Source: Lindgomyces ingoldianus (lineage: Eukaryota; Ascomycota; Dothideomycetes; Pleosporales; Lindgomycetaceae). From it: 47,219 nucleotides of DNA. Each line of letters begins with the position of its first letter. The first letter of the stretch is position 1. The notes beneath the pieces were generated by a model. That model worked only from the letters and a program-made list of their open reading frames with translations, had not been told where the DNA came from and did no database searches. Made by a program: the position numbers and the translations under genes. Positions 11,280 through 22,749 of this stretch are shown here, piece by piece. The stretch covers positions 18,995-66,213 of the forward strand of contig NW_022985213.1 in the NCBI RefSeq assembly GCF_010093535.1, in the 5' to 3' direction.

Positions 11280-11576
11280 TTGAAGGAACCATAATTTTTC
11301 GGCGTGCATGAAGGAAGTCTTTGAGGGTCGGCGCTGTCACAAGGGTCGGTCGACGCTTCCAGCAAAGCCTCCAGCCACGATATATAAGCAGATCCGACCA
11401 GGTAGCCGGAACGGGACCCACTGCGGAAGCCAAAATAGGCCCTATGGCTAGCCAGACACAACCGACAATCAGCATATACAGGGCCCTCTCATGAGCGGGT
11501 TGTTAGCGTCAGCACAGCCATGATCTGTGCATTGAAGCGACACAAAGCTTCTAGATAAATTACATTAGTTTATATA

Positions 11577-13410
11577 ACGTGTTTTATCAGTAAGCTGCGG
11601 ACATCAGTAAGCTGCGCACCCCACCAAACCGCGCGAAACCGCGTCCACACCTTTAACTATAGCTTAACAACCACAAGCTTAATCTCTAGCAAAAGAAGGC
11701 AGACTTTAGCTTGCTTTTGTTTTAATTAAGTCTAACCCTTGTTTATTAATTTATGCAGCTGCTGCAGCCTATAACATACTAGAATCCACCCTCTGAACGC
11801 GCCTCTGTGGTATCCTCCTAAAACGCGAGACAATCTTAGTTAACTGTAAGCTATTGCCTATTAAAGAGCAGTCACTTGTCTCCTAGATCCTAGATCTTAA
11901 CTAACACAGCTTTCTACCCTATATTATTAATGTGCGTTAAATAGCAAACATTTTACTTTAAGCTTGTTACTAAGATCCTCTACTAACGCCTATAGGCAAG
12001 TGCTAGGTATTGCGCTTTGTTAACAGCTAGGCAGAGCTTTAGACAAAGTAGGACAGGAAGATACACTTCTAGCGCGCTCTCTATTAGGATCTAGTTAAGT
12101 TTAGAGCCTAGTTTAAGCTAGTAGAGAACACACGTTAGACATACAGGATACTAGACAAAAATACTTATAATTTTAATAAGATAGAATTTATAATAGGGGT
12201 TGCTAGCACGTCTAAGGTTATTACTAGCTCTAAGACTGTTAGTTAAGCAGTTACTGTACAGCCTAGTAATTATAACTAAGTTACTATAATTAAGTGTATT
12301 AACATGTCTAGCTAGTTGCTCCTACTGCTTATTATCTTATATAAAAAGCTCTACTAAGCTAGCTAGTATTATAATATCCCTAGCAACTAGACGCTTGCAG
12401 TAAGTAATAACAGCTAGACAACTAACTACCTTAGCCTAGCCTAGCTTAAGCACTTTAATAAGTAGACAAGGACGCGTACAGCAGGAATCTATTACCTACT
12501 TATAGTAGATAGCTACAGCAGCTATGTAACGCCTAAGTTTAATTAGTACTGTATAGAGAATAAGATTATTAGTCTCTATATGCTAGCTTATAGCTTTTAT
12601 CTCTTACAGCCTCTAGATGTTAGCTGTTTTGCGCCTCTTAAGTAAGCGTATAGACACTAGGTGTTAGAGCTTGCTTATAATTAGATTTTTTATATTAATA
12701 AGTAAGACTTTCTTAGAATCTATAAGCATATTAGGCCTATAGTATTTATAGAGTAGATAATTAAAAGCAGCTTTTAAGTAGTAGGTTTAGTCCTACACTA
12801 TTCTAATTATGTCTTATTGTTGCTTACTATTGTCTGTACACTGTCTCTACTAGCGCAAGAAGCTAACAGTGAGACGCGCTAGACTGCAGAGACGCCTTAT
12901 ATAGTTGCTTAGCTGCAGCAGTAGGCTTAACTAATTTATAACTGCCTTAGTTATTAATTATAGAGCTTTACTAGCTAGGCACTAGCTTAGCTTATTAAAA
13001 AATGTTAGATAGTAATGCACTTAGTAATAATTCTTATAAAAAAGAACACTAAGCTGTGTTAGGCTAACTATTACTAAGAGCAGAAGAAGCAACAGCAACA
13101 GCAGTATATTGCTACAGGAGGGACTCTCACAGGCTAGGAAGGTTAGAGGCTGGCTGCAGAGGCTAATAGGTTAGTTAAGGTAGATGCGCAGGCTTAGGCA
13201 TCGCGGGCATATTAACAAGCACTACTAACCTGCTTAAGGTACTATGTACAAGGCTATAAAAGGAATTAATGTAGAAGCAATTAGGAATATTTTATATATA
13301 TACTTATATAGGTTTAATTTAGTTGCTGTTTAGTTATCTGTTAAAGAGGCGCGCGCGGTTTAGTAGGGTGCGCAGCTTACTGATGTCCGCAGCTTACTGA
13401 TAAAACACGT
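11577..13410 (+). mobile_element. Fot1/pogo-type DNA transposon, second family, copy A (1834 bp)
   Basis: TA duplications at 11575-11576 and 13411-13412. The inverted ends are about 60 bp, starting ACGTGTTTTATCAGTAAGC and containing two copies of a CATCAGTAAGCTGCG-like word. It is inserted just inside the left TIR of the mariner element. Copy B (31231-33065) lies in the opposite orientation inside the 12-kb element. The interior is RIP-mutated. Confidence 0.9.
11700..13330 (+). pseudogene. Fot1-like transposase relic (DDE1 superfamily), copy A
   Basis: Transposase of the element at 11577-13410. Read through TAG/TAA codons it shows a TYNFDKIEFIIGVASTSKV-like segment at about 12165-12220 (from YNxDEKGF...IG), AVTVQPSNYN at about 12250, TRTAGIYYLLIVDSYSSYVTP at about 12475-12535 (from LILDGHSSHVTP), and LLQPLDVSCFAPLK at about 12605-12650. 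These are conserved blocks of fungal Fot1/pogo transposases. The catalytic-region Gly and His have become Ser and Tyr. The N-terminal HTH is too degraded to delimit. Non-functional. Confidence 0.85.
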
Positions 13411-13464
13411 TAAGGCAGCCTATACAACTAAGATGTAATTTTTCTGCTACAGTTGTCTACTAAA

Positions 13465-13920
13465 ATGCTAAAAACACCTAGCTGTTAACTTACCTACAAA
13501 GAACGCATCAAAATTTATACACTAGCTAAGCTAGGATGGAAGCAGACAGCTATCGCCTGTGAGCTTGGTATACGCTAGAGTACTATCTCTTATTGCCTTT
13601 GCACGCCATGTACCCCTACAAAACAGGAGGGCAGAAACCCTATACTAGATACACTACTTTAACACTTCCTTATTTACTATGCTACTTAGAACACTAAATA
13701 ATAACAAAAACTTAAAAAGAGATAGCCTAAGAGTTAGGGATTAACGTCTGCTGTTAAACACTAATTAAAGCTTTTAAGAAGAAGCTATACTGCTGTAGGA
13801 AGGCAACGCAGAAGCCTCTCCTTACTATAAAGCACAAGGCTGTAAGGCTGTAGTAGGCATAAGAGCACCTTAGCTAGTCTAAGGCTATGTAGGATAGAGT
13901 AGCTTAGGCTAATAAGATGT
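13465..13920 (+). pseudogene. Tc1/mariner transposase relic, N-terminal part
   Basis: From ATG 13465 the reading shows a helix-turn-helix segment (YKERIKIYTLAKLGWKQTAI, then ACELGIRQSTIS with a stop for Gln), a TKQEGRxP linker, and a KHKAVRL..AQEHLAWSKAMW-type block ending ...WANKML. The LTR of the gypsy element interrupts it exactly here. The duplicated TTAGC at 13920-13924 is found again at 24098-24102, where the reading resumes. About 10 in-frame TAG/TAA stops make it non-functional. Confidence 0.85.
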
Positions 13921-13924
13921 TAGC

Positions 13925-14125
13925 TGTAAGGCCGGATGTCCCAGAACGGGCCAGTATGGCCTCACCTGACCTGTTTGGAGGTTGTATGACCTGTGCTTTG
14001 TATATAAGCATAAATCCTAACAAGCAAAGCTTAGCAGCAATTTGTCTCTCTTACAATACACTTCTATCTTTCTCTAAAGGTGTGCTCTTAGTGCTATCTA
14101 TGCTACTTACTATCCTATCTTTACA
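13925..14125 (+). repeat. 5' LTR of the gypsy element
   Basis: 201 bp, TGTAAGGCCGGATGTCC to ATCTTTACA. It contains a TATATAAGCAT box near 14000 that is a candidate promoter element. A 76-codon open frame across it is an LTR by-product, not a gene. Confidence 0.9.
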
Positions 14126-14289
14126 TTTAAATCACTCTATAAGCTAGCATACTGCTTAAAGGCAACATTCCCACATAATAGTGTTAAAGTAAAACGCTAG
14201 GGGAAAATTAGATGTAACTAGCGCTTAAAGACTACCTAAAGAGCTAGCTAAAACTACTACTTCTAGTAATACTTAACTAAAGTTAACAC

Positions 14290-15400
14290 TAATGCAGGGA
14301 GGAATAAAGTAAGAGATAAGTAAAGGGGATAATAAAAATTTTTATAAATTAGGCTTGTTAAGCTATCTAGAAGGTAATTAGGGCCTAGAAGAGGTTAGAA
14401 GGGCTAGTGCAGGACTAAGCAACGCACAGTCTACCCCTGTAAATTAGGCTTTAGCAGAAGCCTACGCCTAGCTGCAAAAGCAGCAGGAAGTGTAAAAACT
14501 AGCTAAGATAATAAAAATTTATTATTAATTTAAAGTAAGTAATATAGACACGCTTAATAAGTTACTAACTAAAGTATTAAATATTATTATACTAAAACTT
14601 ACTTAAGACTAAGTAAACCTACTATGTTCTAAACTGCTGCTCTAATATAAAAAGAAGAATAAGGCAGACTACAACTAGTAATGTAGAGATAATAAAAACT
14701 ATTATTAAAAGAGTTTATTAAGCTTTACTTAAGAATTATAAAAAATCTCTTTTTACCTATAATATATTAATAAGATACTATAATTACTATAAAAGACACA
14801 CTACACTTATTTAAAGCTTATTAACTTATTATAGTTACTAACATAGTAAGATCTTAAAAATAAGATGCTTAATGCATTAAGTACTTTAGTAGAATAAAAA
14901 AAAGTAGCTTATAATACTATAAAAAACTATAAATAATAACTTAACTAGTTTTTAACTAAACTTCTAGCCTACCTTAGGATATTATAGACTAAAGTTAATA
15001 AGAAGAGCTTAGATAAGATAATAGTAGACTTTAGTAGCGCACTATCTAATAAGATTAAACATAATCTAACATATATTCTATAAAGTAAGCAAGAGACACT
15101 AGCTTAGGTAGAAAAGCAGAGTAATATATTCTACTACTGCCTATAAAAGAGAAAAGGGCTAAAGTTAAAAAAAAAAGAATATAAAAGTGTTCTACTTTAC
15201 CTCTAGCTAATAAAGACCTAAAAAAGCTTAAAAAAAATAAAGAAAGCTTTTAAGCTAAAAAAAAAGCTAAAAAAAAGTAAAAATTTAATAAAATAAAGGT
15301 TACTTGCTAAAATTATAAGTAACTAAGTTATATTTCTCTAGAATATTCTATAAAAGATAAAAATAAAGATAAGTTTAATAAAAATAAGTAAAAAAAAAAA
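14290..15400 (+). pseudogene. Gypsy gag relic with CCHC knuckle
   Basis: A highly RIPed reading. The segment at about 14940-15110 resembles the retrotransposon Gag core. At about 15302-15350 a knuckle reads C-stop-N-Y-K...S-Y-I-S...Y, expected from a CWNC...GHIS..C original with Trp to stop, Cys to Tyr and His to Tyr. Function lost. Confidence 0.6.
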
Positions 15401-15519
15401 AGTAAAGCTAAAAAAACTAAGCTTCTTTTTTCTAGCTTATATTACTTTAAAAAGTATTAAAAAAAAGCTTAAAAACTTTTAAAACTTATTATACTTAAAA
15501 AAGTAACTTTATTATTAGT

Positions 15520-15975
15520 AATAGTAAGCATAAGGTTATTAAAAGACTTTTAGGCTAGAGTAAATAAAAAAGCTTAATTAAACATCTTGTCTACTATAAT
15601 AGCTAAGGAGCAGGATCTTAAGATTAAGCTCTTACTAGGTGTCTTTTTAAAGGCACCTAATAAATTAGACTTTACTGTCCACAGCTTTATAGTTATAAAC
15701 ATAAAAATTATAAACTCTTAAGAAAAAGTTTAGACTTATAAAGTGCTATTTATAGTAATAGACCTAAAAAGACTTTTAATATATTTAGGTTTACCTTAAA
15801 TTAATTAGTTTAATCTAAAGCTAAACTTATATATAAGACATATATTATTTAGTGGTGTAAAAGACTATAGTGTGCTAAAGTACACTAAGGTAGCCTTAGA
15901 AGACATAGCAGAGTTTAAGTAAACTATATAGAGTTCTAATGCAGATGTCTACATCTATAGCGTGCTATTAAATAA
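15520..15975 (+). pseudogene. Gypsy protease region relic
   Basis: Lies between the gag knuckle and RT. It reads LLLGVFLKAPNKLDFTVHSF with downstream hydrophobic strands, in the position and size expected for the retropepsin and linker region. The catalytic D-S/T-G triad cannot be seen. Cut at 15975 by the miniature LTR element. Confidence 0.4.
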
Positions 15976-16362
15976 TGTAAGGCCGAGATGGTGCTTACGT
16001 GCGACGGGTATATATACTATTCCGTACGCAATAATTAACTGTTGGTTAATTATTTGCACCTTTTTAGTTGTATTAGCGTAGTGGTACAGAGCTCCGTCCT
16101 TACATAATAATCAACTAACGACGAGGACGGTCGCGCGTTCAACCCACACCTTGGACAGCTTAGCCAGTTTTTAGACTGAAACGTGAGGCGGCCTCTTCTN
16201 NNNNNNNNNNNNNNNNNNNNNNNNNNNNNNNNNNNNNNNNNNNAGATGGTGCTTACGTGCGACGGGTATATATACTATTCTGTACGCAATAATCAACTGT
16301 TGGTTGATTATTCGCACCTTTTTAGTTGTATTAGCGTAGTGGTACAGAGCTCCGTCCTTACA
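15976..16362 (+). mobile_element. Miniature LTR element with 129-bp LTRs, sequence gap inside
   Basis: The left LTR 15976-16104 (TGTAAGGCCGAGATGG to GTCCTTACA) and right LTR 16244-16362 (first bases lost in the gap) differ by four transitions. Perfect AATAA duplications lie at 15971-15975 and 16363-16367. Only about 95 internal bases are visible before the gap, so this is either a TRIM-like non-autonomous element or a larger one collapsed by the gap. It is far cleaner than the gypsy element it interrupts. Another LTR of the family is at 22597. Confidence 0.85.
16200..16243. other. Assembly gap (44 N)
   Basis: A run of 44 undetermined bases abutting the right LTR of the miniature element. The near-identical LTRs on both sides are a likely cause of the break. 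The true size is unknown. Confidence 1.
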
Positions 16363-16367
16363 AATAA

Positions 16368-18060
16368 CACTAAAGATTTTTTAAGACCTATAGAGCTTAA
16401 GTTAAGACTAGAGTATAAAAAATATACAGACATAGTTAAGTTTAATAAGATGTTAAAAGTACTACTGCATAGCCTACAAGATCTAGCTATTAAGCTAGAA
16501 GAAAGGACAAAGCCTTCTTACTAGCTGCTGTATAACTTATTAAAGTATAAGTTACAGCATCTCTGTAAATATATTAATAATTATTTATAAAAAAAGTAAA
16601 TTTAAAGGTCTAAGTCTTCTATAAAAGCTCTAATCTTATTTATAAAAAAGAAAAAGAAAAAGTTAAAGCTTTATATAAATTATAAAGGCCTAAACTAAAT
16701 TATAATAAAAAATTATTACTTACTACTACTTATCTTAAAATCTTTTAAAAGACTTAAAAAGGCAAAGTAGTATATAAAGCTAGATATTTATAATACATAC
16801 TATATGTTATATATTTATAAGGGAGATAAGTAGAAGACAGCATTTTAGACTTAATATAGTTATTTTAAGTACTAAGTTATGCTTTTTAGTCTTACTAATG
16901 CTTCTGCAGCTTTCTAGGCTTATATTAACTAAGCTCTAGCAGAGTTAGTTAATGTAACATGTATTATGTACCTTAACAATATTCTAGTCTATTCTAACAT
17001 AGAAAAGGAATAAGTTATTTATGTTAAAAAAGTGCTATAAAAATTACATAAAGTAAAGCTTTTTTTAAAACTTAGTAAGTATAAATTTTACATATAAAAG
17101 ACTAAGTACTTAAAGTACATAGTTTACTTAAAAGAAGTTAAAGTTAACTCTTTAAAGATTAAGACAATCTAGAAGTAGCTAATACTAAAGACTGTTTAGA
17201 ATATTTGTGTTTTTATAGAGTTTATAAACTACTATAGGCAGTTTATTACTAACTTTTTTTTAATTACTCTACCCCTTACTAAGCTAACCTAAAAGGGCCT
17301 AGATGCAGCAAAGAGTAGTTAAAAGTAAAAGTAGGAAAAAAGTTAGAAGCTTAATATTAGTTTTAAAAGTAAAGTAGCTTTTTAAAAGCTTTAAAACTTA
17401 TTTTTTAAAGTTCTTATATTAGCTTATTTAAATGCTAATAAAAAAACTAAAGTAAAAGTTAACACCTTAAAAAGTGTAATTTATAGCATTTTAAACTAAT
17501 TAGTCTTAAATTAGACTAAAAAGGCTTAATAAAAGCTAATTAGCTTTTTCTTAAAAAAAATAAGTAAAGCTAAGTATAATTATAATACTTATAATAAAAA
17601 GTTACTTACTATTAATAAAAGTTTAGTATATTAGCAACATTACTTTTAAAGTCTACTATTTAAACTTTTTATAAACTATAATAATCTTTGCTAGTTTATA
17701 GAAACTAAAACTTTAAACTACTAGTAGGTCTAAGCTTATAAAAGAATAATAGAATATAATTTTATTATTACGCACTATCTAGAGAAGCTAAACCTAGTAA
17801 ATAGACCCTTAAAAAGACCTATCTACATTAAGAAGTTATAACAGCCTTTTTAGAAAGAGAATGCAGCGTATATAATAGACATACATAACCTCTTAAATTA
17901 ATAAGATTATAAGAAGAAATTAATAGTTATAGCTATTACACATTTTTAAAATTTTTTAGGCTTAGCTAGAGACTACTTTAGAAAAGAATAAAGGCTAAAA
18001 CAGCTAGATTCTAAAAAAGCTATAAGTAAAAAACTAAAAAAGAACAATAATAAAGACCTT
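16368..18060 (+). pseudogene. Gypsy RT and RNase H relic
   Basis: It resumes after the miniature element with PIELKLRLEYKKYTDIV. It then shows LILFIKKKKKKLKLYINYKG at about 16630-16690 (from ILFVKKKDGxLRLCVDYRxLN), MYLNNILVYS at about 16964-16993 (the catalytic YLDDILVYS with both Asp changed to Asn), and the post-RT INYYRQFITNF block near 17225. RNase H lies near 17400-17560 and the integrase zinc-binding region near 17900. The stops are TAG/TAA, at expected Gln and Trp positions. Non-functional. Confidence 0.85.
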
Positions 18061-18065
18061 ATAAC

Positions 18066-18353
18066 TGTAACGGCGCAGGCAAGACAATGGGTCCGAATGC
18101 GGTGGGAATCCACTCAGAGGCATATGGGAGTGCGTGGGGACTCAGAACCTGGGAATGCCATTGACACCTATAGGCCTTGTACGTAGGATATCAGAAAACT
18201 ACCGAGCTAGCTACGGGGGCGAGGTGCGACTAAATACATGAGGGAATAGGGGTAACAGCAGGGGTCGGGGCCAGGTCGAGGTCGGGGCCGATACGAGGGC
18301 CTTCCGGAGGTTCCGGGCGACTCGAGATGGAACGATTCATGAGGATCGTTACA
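18066..18353 (-). mobile_element. Solo LTR, 288 bp, TGTAACG family
   Basis: Perfect ATAAC duplications lie at 18061-18065 and 18354-18358. The right one overlaps the first bases of the foldback element, so the LTR inserted at that element's edge. Terminal words are TGTAACG and CGTTACA. It is the same family as the 5' LTR at 40477-40766, inverted relative to it. It is almost free of RIP mutations. It contains GGTCGGGGCC(A/G) tandem words at about 18264-18287. Confidence 0.9.
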
Positions 18354-18356
18354 ATA

Positions 18357-19456
18357 ACGTACTTCACAGGCGAGTTGCTCACACACCTGAGTCGCTTACT
18401 TTTGCCAAGACCCTACTAAACTACTCTTCCTACACTAATGCATTCCTAACAACACCACTTAGACGCGCTAAAAGAATGTAAGATACAGTTTACGCTCTAA
18501 GCTTTTAAATAAAACATAAAACTCTTAAAGAAACGTGCTGTAGCTATGTATAAAGTCCTGTAAATAACAATAAATAACTATAGCGCTAGACAACCTTTAC
18601 AAGCTAATTCTACAGCTAACTTATAAAGGCTACGCAATAAAAACAAGCAGGTAATTGTTAAGACTATACTTAAGCTATATGCGCAAGGATTTTCCCCTTA
18701 GATAGCATTTATGGCTTATATAGCTAATTCTTTGCGCGCTAAGCATAATCTAGGCCATGTTAGCATAAACTAGCCTAGTACGTCTGTAAAGCGTTATTTA
18801 GAGCTTAAAGTAAAGTTTTAAGCGCAAGTATAGTTAATATATATTTAGCCTATTATAAAGCCTGTCTTGCTAAAGTTGTACGTGTTATTATCCTAGATGC
18901 TATGCTTAGCTTTCATATTGTCTACAAGGCTAAACCTGCCCTAAATTACTCTAAGACTCTTACAGAGAGCTCTCTTATAGTTATACTTACGCTTAAATAT
19001 TACTTTAAGCTCTAAATAACGCTTTACAAACATACTAGGCTAGTTTATGCTAACATGGCCTAGATTATGCTTAGCGCGCAAAGAATTAGCTATATAAGCC
19101 ATAAATGCCATCTAAGGGGAAAATCCTCGCGCATATAGCTTAAGTATAGTCTTAAAAATCACCTGCTTGTTTTTATTGCGTAGCCTCTGTAAGTTAGCTG
19201 TAGAATTAGCTTGTAAAGGTTGTCTAGCGCTGTAGTTATTTGTTGTTATTTACAGGACTCTGTATGTAGCTATAGCATGTTTCTTTAAGAGCTTTATGTC
19301 TTATTTAAAAGCTTAGAGCGTAAACTATATCTTATATTCTTTTAGCGCGTCTAAGTAGTGTTGTTAGGAATGCATTAGTGTAGGAAGGGTAGTTTAGTAG
19401 GGTCTTAGCAAAAGTGAGCGACTCAGGTGTGTGAGCAACTCGCCTGTGAAGTACGT
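18357..19456. mobile_element. Foldback-type palindromic element, 1.1 kb, TA duplication
   Basis: Flanked by TA (18355-18356 and 19457-19458). The ends read ACGTACTTCACAGGCGAGTT and its complement. The two halves pair over roughly 470-480 bp each (for example GCGTTATTTAGAGC near 18798 against GCTCTAAATAACGC near 19010) around a loop of about 150 bp. No coding capacity is visible. A half copy lies at 1780-2391. The TA duplication suggests mobilisation by a Tc1/mariner-type transposase, which is inference. Confidence 0.85.
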
Positions 19457-19458
19457 TA

Positions 19459-20338
19459 TTAGGTATTAGAGAAAACTATAATAAAACAGACTTATTAGAC
19501 ACTAAAAGTAAAATAAAGAATAAAAAAAACCTTAATAAAAATACTTATCTTTAAAATAAGCTAAAACAACATGCTATAGCTAATACAGAAAGAAAGACTC
19601 TAATAATAGACTAAGAGAAGGCAGAAGTGTTCTAGAAGTGCTATAACAGCCTATTAGTAGGCTACTTTAGTGTAAAAAAGATGCTTAAAAAGATTATATG
19701 TTAATATAATTAAAAAAGGCTTAGAAAGAATATAGAGGTGTACTATAATAACTACTTAAAGTGTAGATAATTAGTAGCTTTATAACACTGCCTATATAGG
19801 CTCCTTTACCTTTTGCTACTGCCTAATAGGCTCTAGTAGGATGTTATAATAGATTTTATAACGCAGCCGCCCCTTTATAAATACTTAAAGTTAGGATGTA
19901 ATGTAGTCCTTATAATAGTAGACTGTCTTACTAAGATAGCCTACTATGTGCTAGCTAGAGCTAATTAGGAGGCTTTAAACCTAGTAAAAGTTTAGTTAAA
20001 AAAAGTTATTTACTTTTATAAAGTTTTAAAAAACCTTATTTTTAAATAAAGGCTAATAATAAACTTAAAGTACTAGAATAGTTTTTATTACTATTTTAGC
20101 ACATAAAATTTTTTTTATTAGCCTACTATTCTAAGACAGATAGGCAGACTAAAAGATAAAACTAAACTTTAGAATAGTACTTTAGATGTTACTATTACCT
20201 AGAATAAAATAATTAGGTAATGTAGTTACTAATAGCAGAGTTTATATATAATAATAGTGTACACATAACTATAGAAGTTACTCCTTTTTAAGCATACTAC
20301 AGAGCGAACCTAAGAGGGCTAGATTAGCCTAGAGAACC
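19459..20338 (+). pseudogene. Gypsy integrase relic
   Basis: Continuation of pol after the foldback element. The core begins at about 19850 (RFYNAAAPL in one frame; the integrase frame reads PLYKYLKLGCNVVLIIVDCL at about 19867-19930), then TKIAYYVLAR, and NSFYYYFSTQNFFY near 20078-20120. These correspond to the D-Fx-LP, VDRLTK and E-containing blocks of gypsy integrases. RIP stops throughout. Confidence 0.75.
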
Positions 20339-20603
20339 TGTTTGCAGTGGTGACACTCGGATGCGTCGTCACCATAGTCGCACGATAGTCGGATGTGTCG
20401 TCACACGATGATCATGCGTCGGCACCAAAGTCGTATGCATCTTAGCACAGTCTGTTGCCACGACTCACCCACTTATTTCATATATATATAGACTCCTGCA
20501 AAGGAATCCTTAAGCAATACATAGAATGCAGTTCCTTATGTCTCTAGTGCCTTACATAGCTTTACAGAACCCCTAGGTTAGAGGGAATTGCACATAGCAA
20601 ACA
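20339..20603 (+). mobile_element. Solo LTR, 265 bp, TGTTTGC...GCAAACA
   Basis: A perfect 7-bp terminal inverted repeat. The flanks GAACC (20334-20338) and GAGTT (20604-20608) could derive from one GAGCC duplication through transitions. The first 110 bp hold three or four imperfect units of GATGCGTCGTCAC(C/A)-ATAGTCG. An ATATATATATAG box lies near 20480. A degraded inverted copy lies at 715-949. Confidence 0.75.
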
Positions 20604-20608
20604 GAGTT

Positions 20609-21160
20609 GCTGCAAAAGCACTTACTTTACAGTTAGAATGCTGCTAGAAAATTATTACTATAAATATGTATTAAAAAAAGTATGTAGATAAATAATAAAA
20701 GCATATATAGCTATAAGTAAAAAATAAGGTATTAGTCTCTAATAAACATATAAAATTAATAAGGCTAAAAAAAAAGTTAGACTAAAAGTTTTTAAAACTA
20801 AAAAAAGTTATAAGCTAGATTAGTATAAAGGTGTATAAAGTAGACTTACTTAATCTAAAAGAAGTTTATCTAGTATTCTATGTCTTACTTTTAGAGCTAT
20901 ATACCTAGAAAGAGCGTCTTAAGTTATAATTAGAACTAATTATTAACACTCTACACGCTATAAAAAATAATGTGTACTATATAAAAAAAATACTTAACTA
21001 GAGATAAAATTTAGTTAGAGTATAAAAATATTTTATAAAATACAAAAGTTATATATTTAAAAAAAACTTATAAAAACTTAAACCTAATATTAGCTTAAAC
21101 ACATTAAAAGCGTTTTAAAAAAGTAAAGAAATATATAGTAAAAAATTAAATTATGCTAGT
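20609..21160 (+). pseudogene. Gypsy integrase C-terminus and chromodomain relic
   Basis: It resumes after the solo LTR. At about 20985-21110 it reads ILNxRxNLVRVxKYFIKYKS, then a W-to-stop ELKPNISLN, the pattern of a retroelement chromodomain (KILDSRR...YLVKWKGY...TWEP). In chromoviruses this domain steers integration to heterochromatin, which would fit the AT-rich nested setting. Confidence 0.75.
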
Positions 21161-22596
21161 TTAAGTTAAACTTCTTAAAAAAAAAAGTAACTTAATAAAT
21201 TAAGTATAGCTACTTTTACTTTATTTTTTCTTTACTTAAGGTTTTTTTAATAAGAGGTGTTTAATAGCGCTATAAAAATAAAAAGATAAAATAGCTTATT
21301 TAAACCTAAAATTTTTTATTTAGACTAAGTAAAGCTATTCTAGCACAAAATAGCTTGCTAGAGTTAAGAAAAGGGTTATTCTAACTTTAAAAAATCTATT
21401 ATATAGAAAAAATAAACATTCTAGCCTAGAATAACCTATACTAGTAAAAAAAAGGTAGAGTTTAAGTCTAGTAAAACATTCTAAGATTTTTAAAATAAAA
21501 AAGCTATAAAGTAAGTAAGCTAAAAGTAGATTAATTTATTACTACTAAAATAGTTATACTTTAAGTTTAAAAGATATAATATAAGAGTATTTAACTTTAT
21601 TAAAAAAAAAAAAAGAAGCTTAAGCTAAAAAACTTAAAACTACACTATACTATACACTTTTAACTATTTTTACTATAGGATGCGCTAGATTGCACTAGAT
21701 TGTGCTATTAGGGCCCTAAATTAGACATAAAGATCCTCTGTACGTAAATTTATAATAGCAAAACAACTATTAAAATATTTTTTATTATACTTAGTTAGCT
21801 ACTTTTTTTTAGCTAAAGTTTAATCCTAACTAGCCTTATTTTTAATATTATTAGCCTTATTATGCTTTTTAAAAATATAAAGCAGATTACATTAGTAGCT
21901 TTAATAGCATTAATATAATAACATTGCTTAGCTTTAGTAACATAGACACTTTTAACACTATATTTTTTCTATTATGCTAGTTAGCGCTAGAATAGTTAAG
22001 AATAGCGCACACTTACTTTTTTAAATAAAGTTATTATAGCTTTATTTTTATTAAAGTTTTTTTTAAGCGCTTTATGCTTTTTTTTCTCTTTCTTAGTAAT
22101 ATTAGCTTTACAGCAGGTGTGCTTCTTAAAAATAACTCTAGTCTTAGTAATTTTACCTATAACGCTACTATGCGCGTATAGATAGTTGTTGTATAGGATT
22201 TTGTTTTTACTATAAACTATAAAGAGCTAGAACAAGGCTAATTAAGCTAGATTATGCTATAATAGAAAAACTTATACTTAAAAAAACTAAATAATAGTGT
22301 TTACTTATAATATAACTATTATATTAGCCTGTGCTAACTAAGCAAGGTTAAGTAGATTAATAAGGGCTAAACTATTAAGCATAGTGTCCTTAAAAGCCTG
22401 TTATTTAGGTTTAAAAGTAACAGAGAGCTATCTAGGGTTAGACTAGACAAACTACGCGTAAATATGCTAGAAAAAGCTAAAATATATACTTTAAAGCACT
22501 TTTTACTAAATTTAAAGTAATAAGCATACTTAGTGTACCTAATTTTTTTTTTATGCTATAATATAACTTATTATCTAAGAGCATATAACAGCTACT
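21161..22596. other. Gypsy 3' region, possible minus-strand Cys-rich relic
   Basis: Beyond pol no + reading is convincing. On the minus strand about 22450-21690 reads a Lys-rich segment with several Cys spaced like a zinc-binding motif (CQKCLCY... then QCNLLY with stops for Gln). This may be an extra antisense ORF of the retrotransposon. I do not recognise it. Confidence 0.3.
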
Positions 22597-22749
22597 TGTA
22601 AGGACGGAGCTCTGTACCACTACGCCAATACAACCAAAAAGGTGCGAATAATTAACCAACAGTTAATTATTGCGTACAGAATAGTATATATACCCGTCGC
22701 ACGTAAGCACCATCTCGGCCTTACACGTAAGCGCCATCCCGGCCTTACA
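22597..22749 (-). mobile_element. LTR of the 129-bp family with duplicated 24-bp end
   Basis: 22597-22725 is a full 129-bp LTR (minus orientation), and 22726-22749 repeats its last 24 bp with three differences. A pyrimidine tract TTATCCCCCTTCTTA follows at 22750-22764. In element orientation this is a purine tract just upstream of the LTR, so this is probably a 3' LTR rather than a solo one. No 5' partner is seen. Confidence 0.75.

Larger units (their letters stand above)
10152..11476. other. Unmutated island, no supported gene
   Basis: Balanced composition. Several short open frames overlap on both strands around 10620-11006 and 11100-11475, but none has a recognisable domain or a convincing start. 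From 10686 the + strand reads a Pro-rich peptide (MAPSTPERVPSTPPPAPPAL) that stops after about 40 codons. It could be the start of a retroelement gag, but this is speculative. Confidence 0.45.

Noticed and set aside
10623..11475. Several short overlapping frames on both strands
   Set aside because: They lie antisense to one another in GC-rich DNA, with no motif, no splice pattern and no family resemblance.
13917..14147. 76-codon frame spanning an LTR
   Set aside because: Begins in the broken mariner gene and runs through the LTR; an artefact of the insertion.
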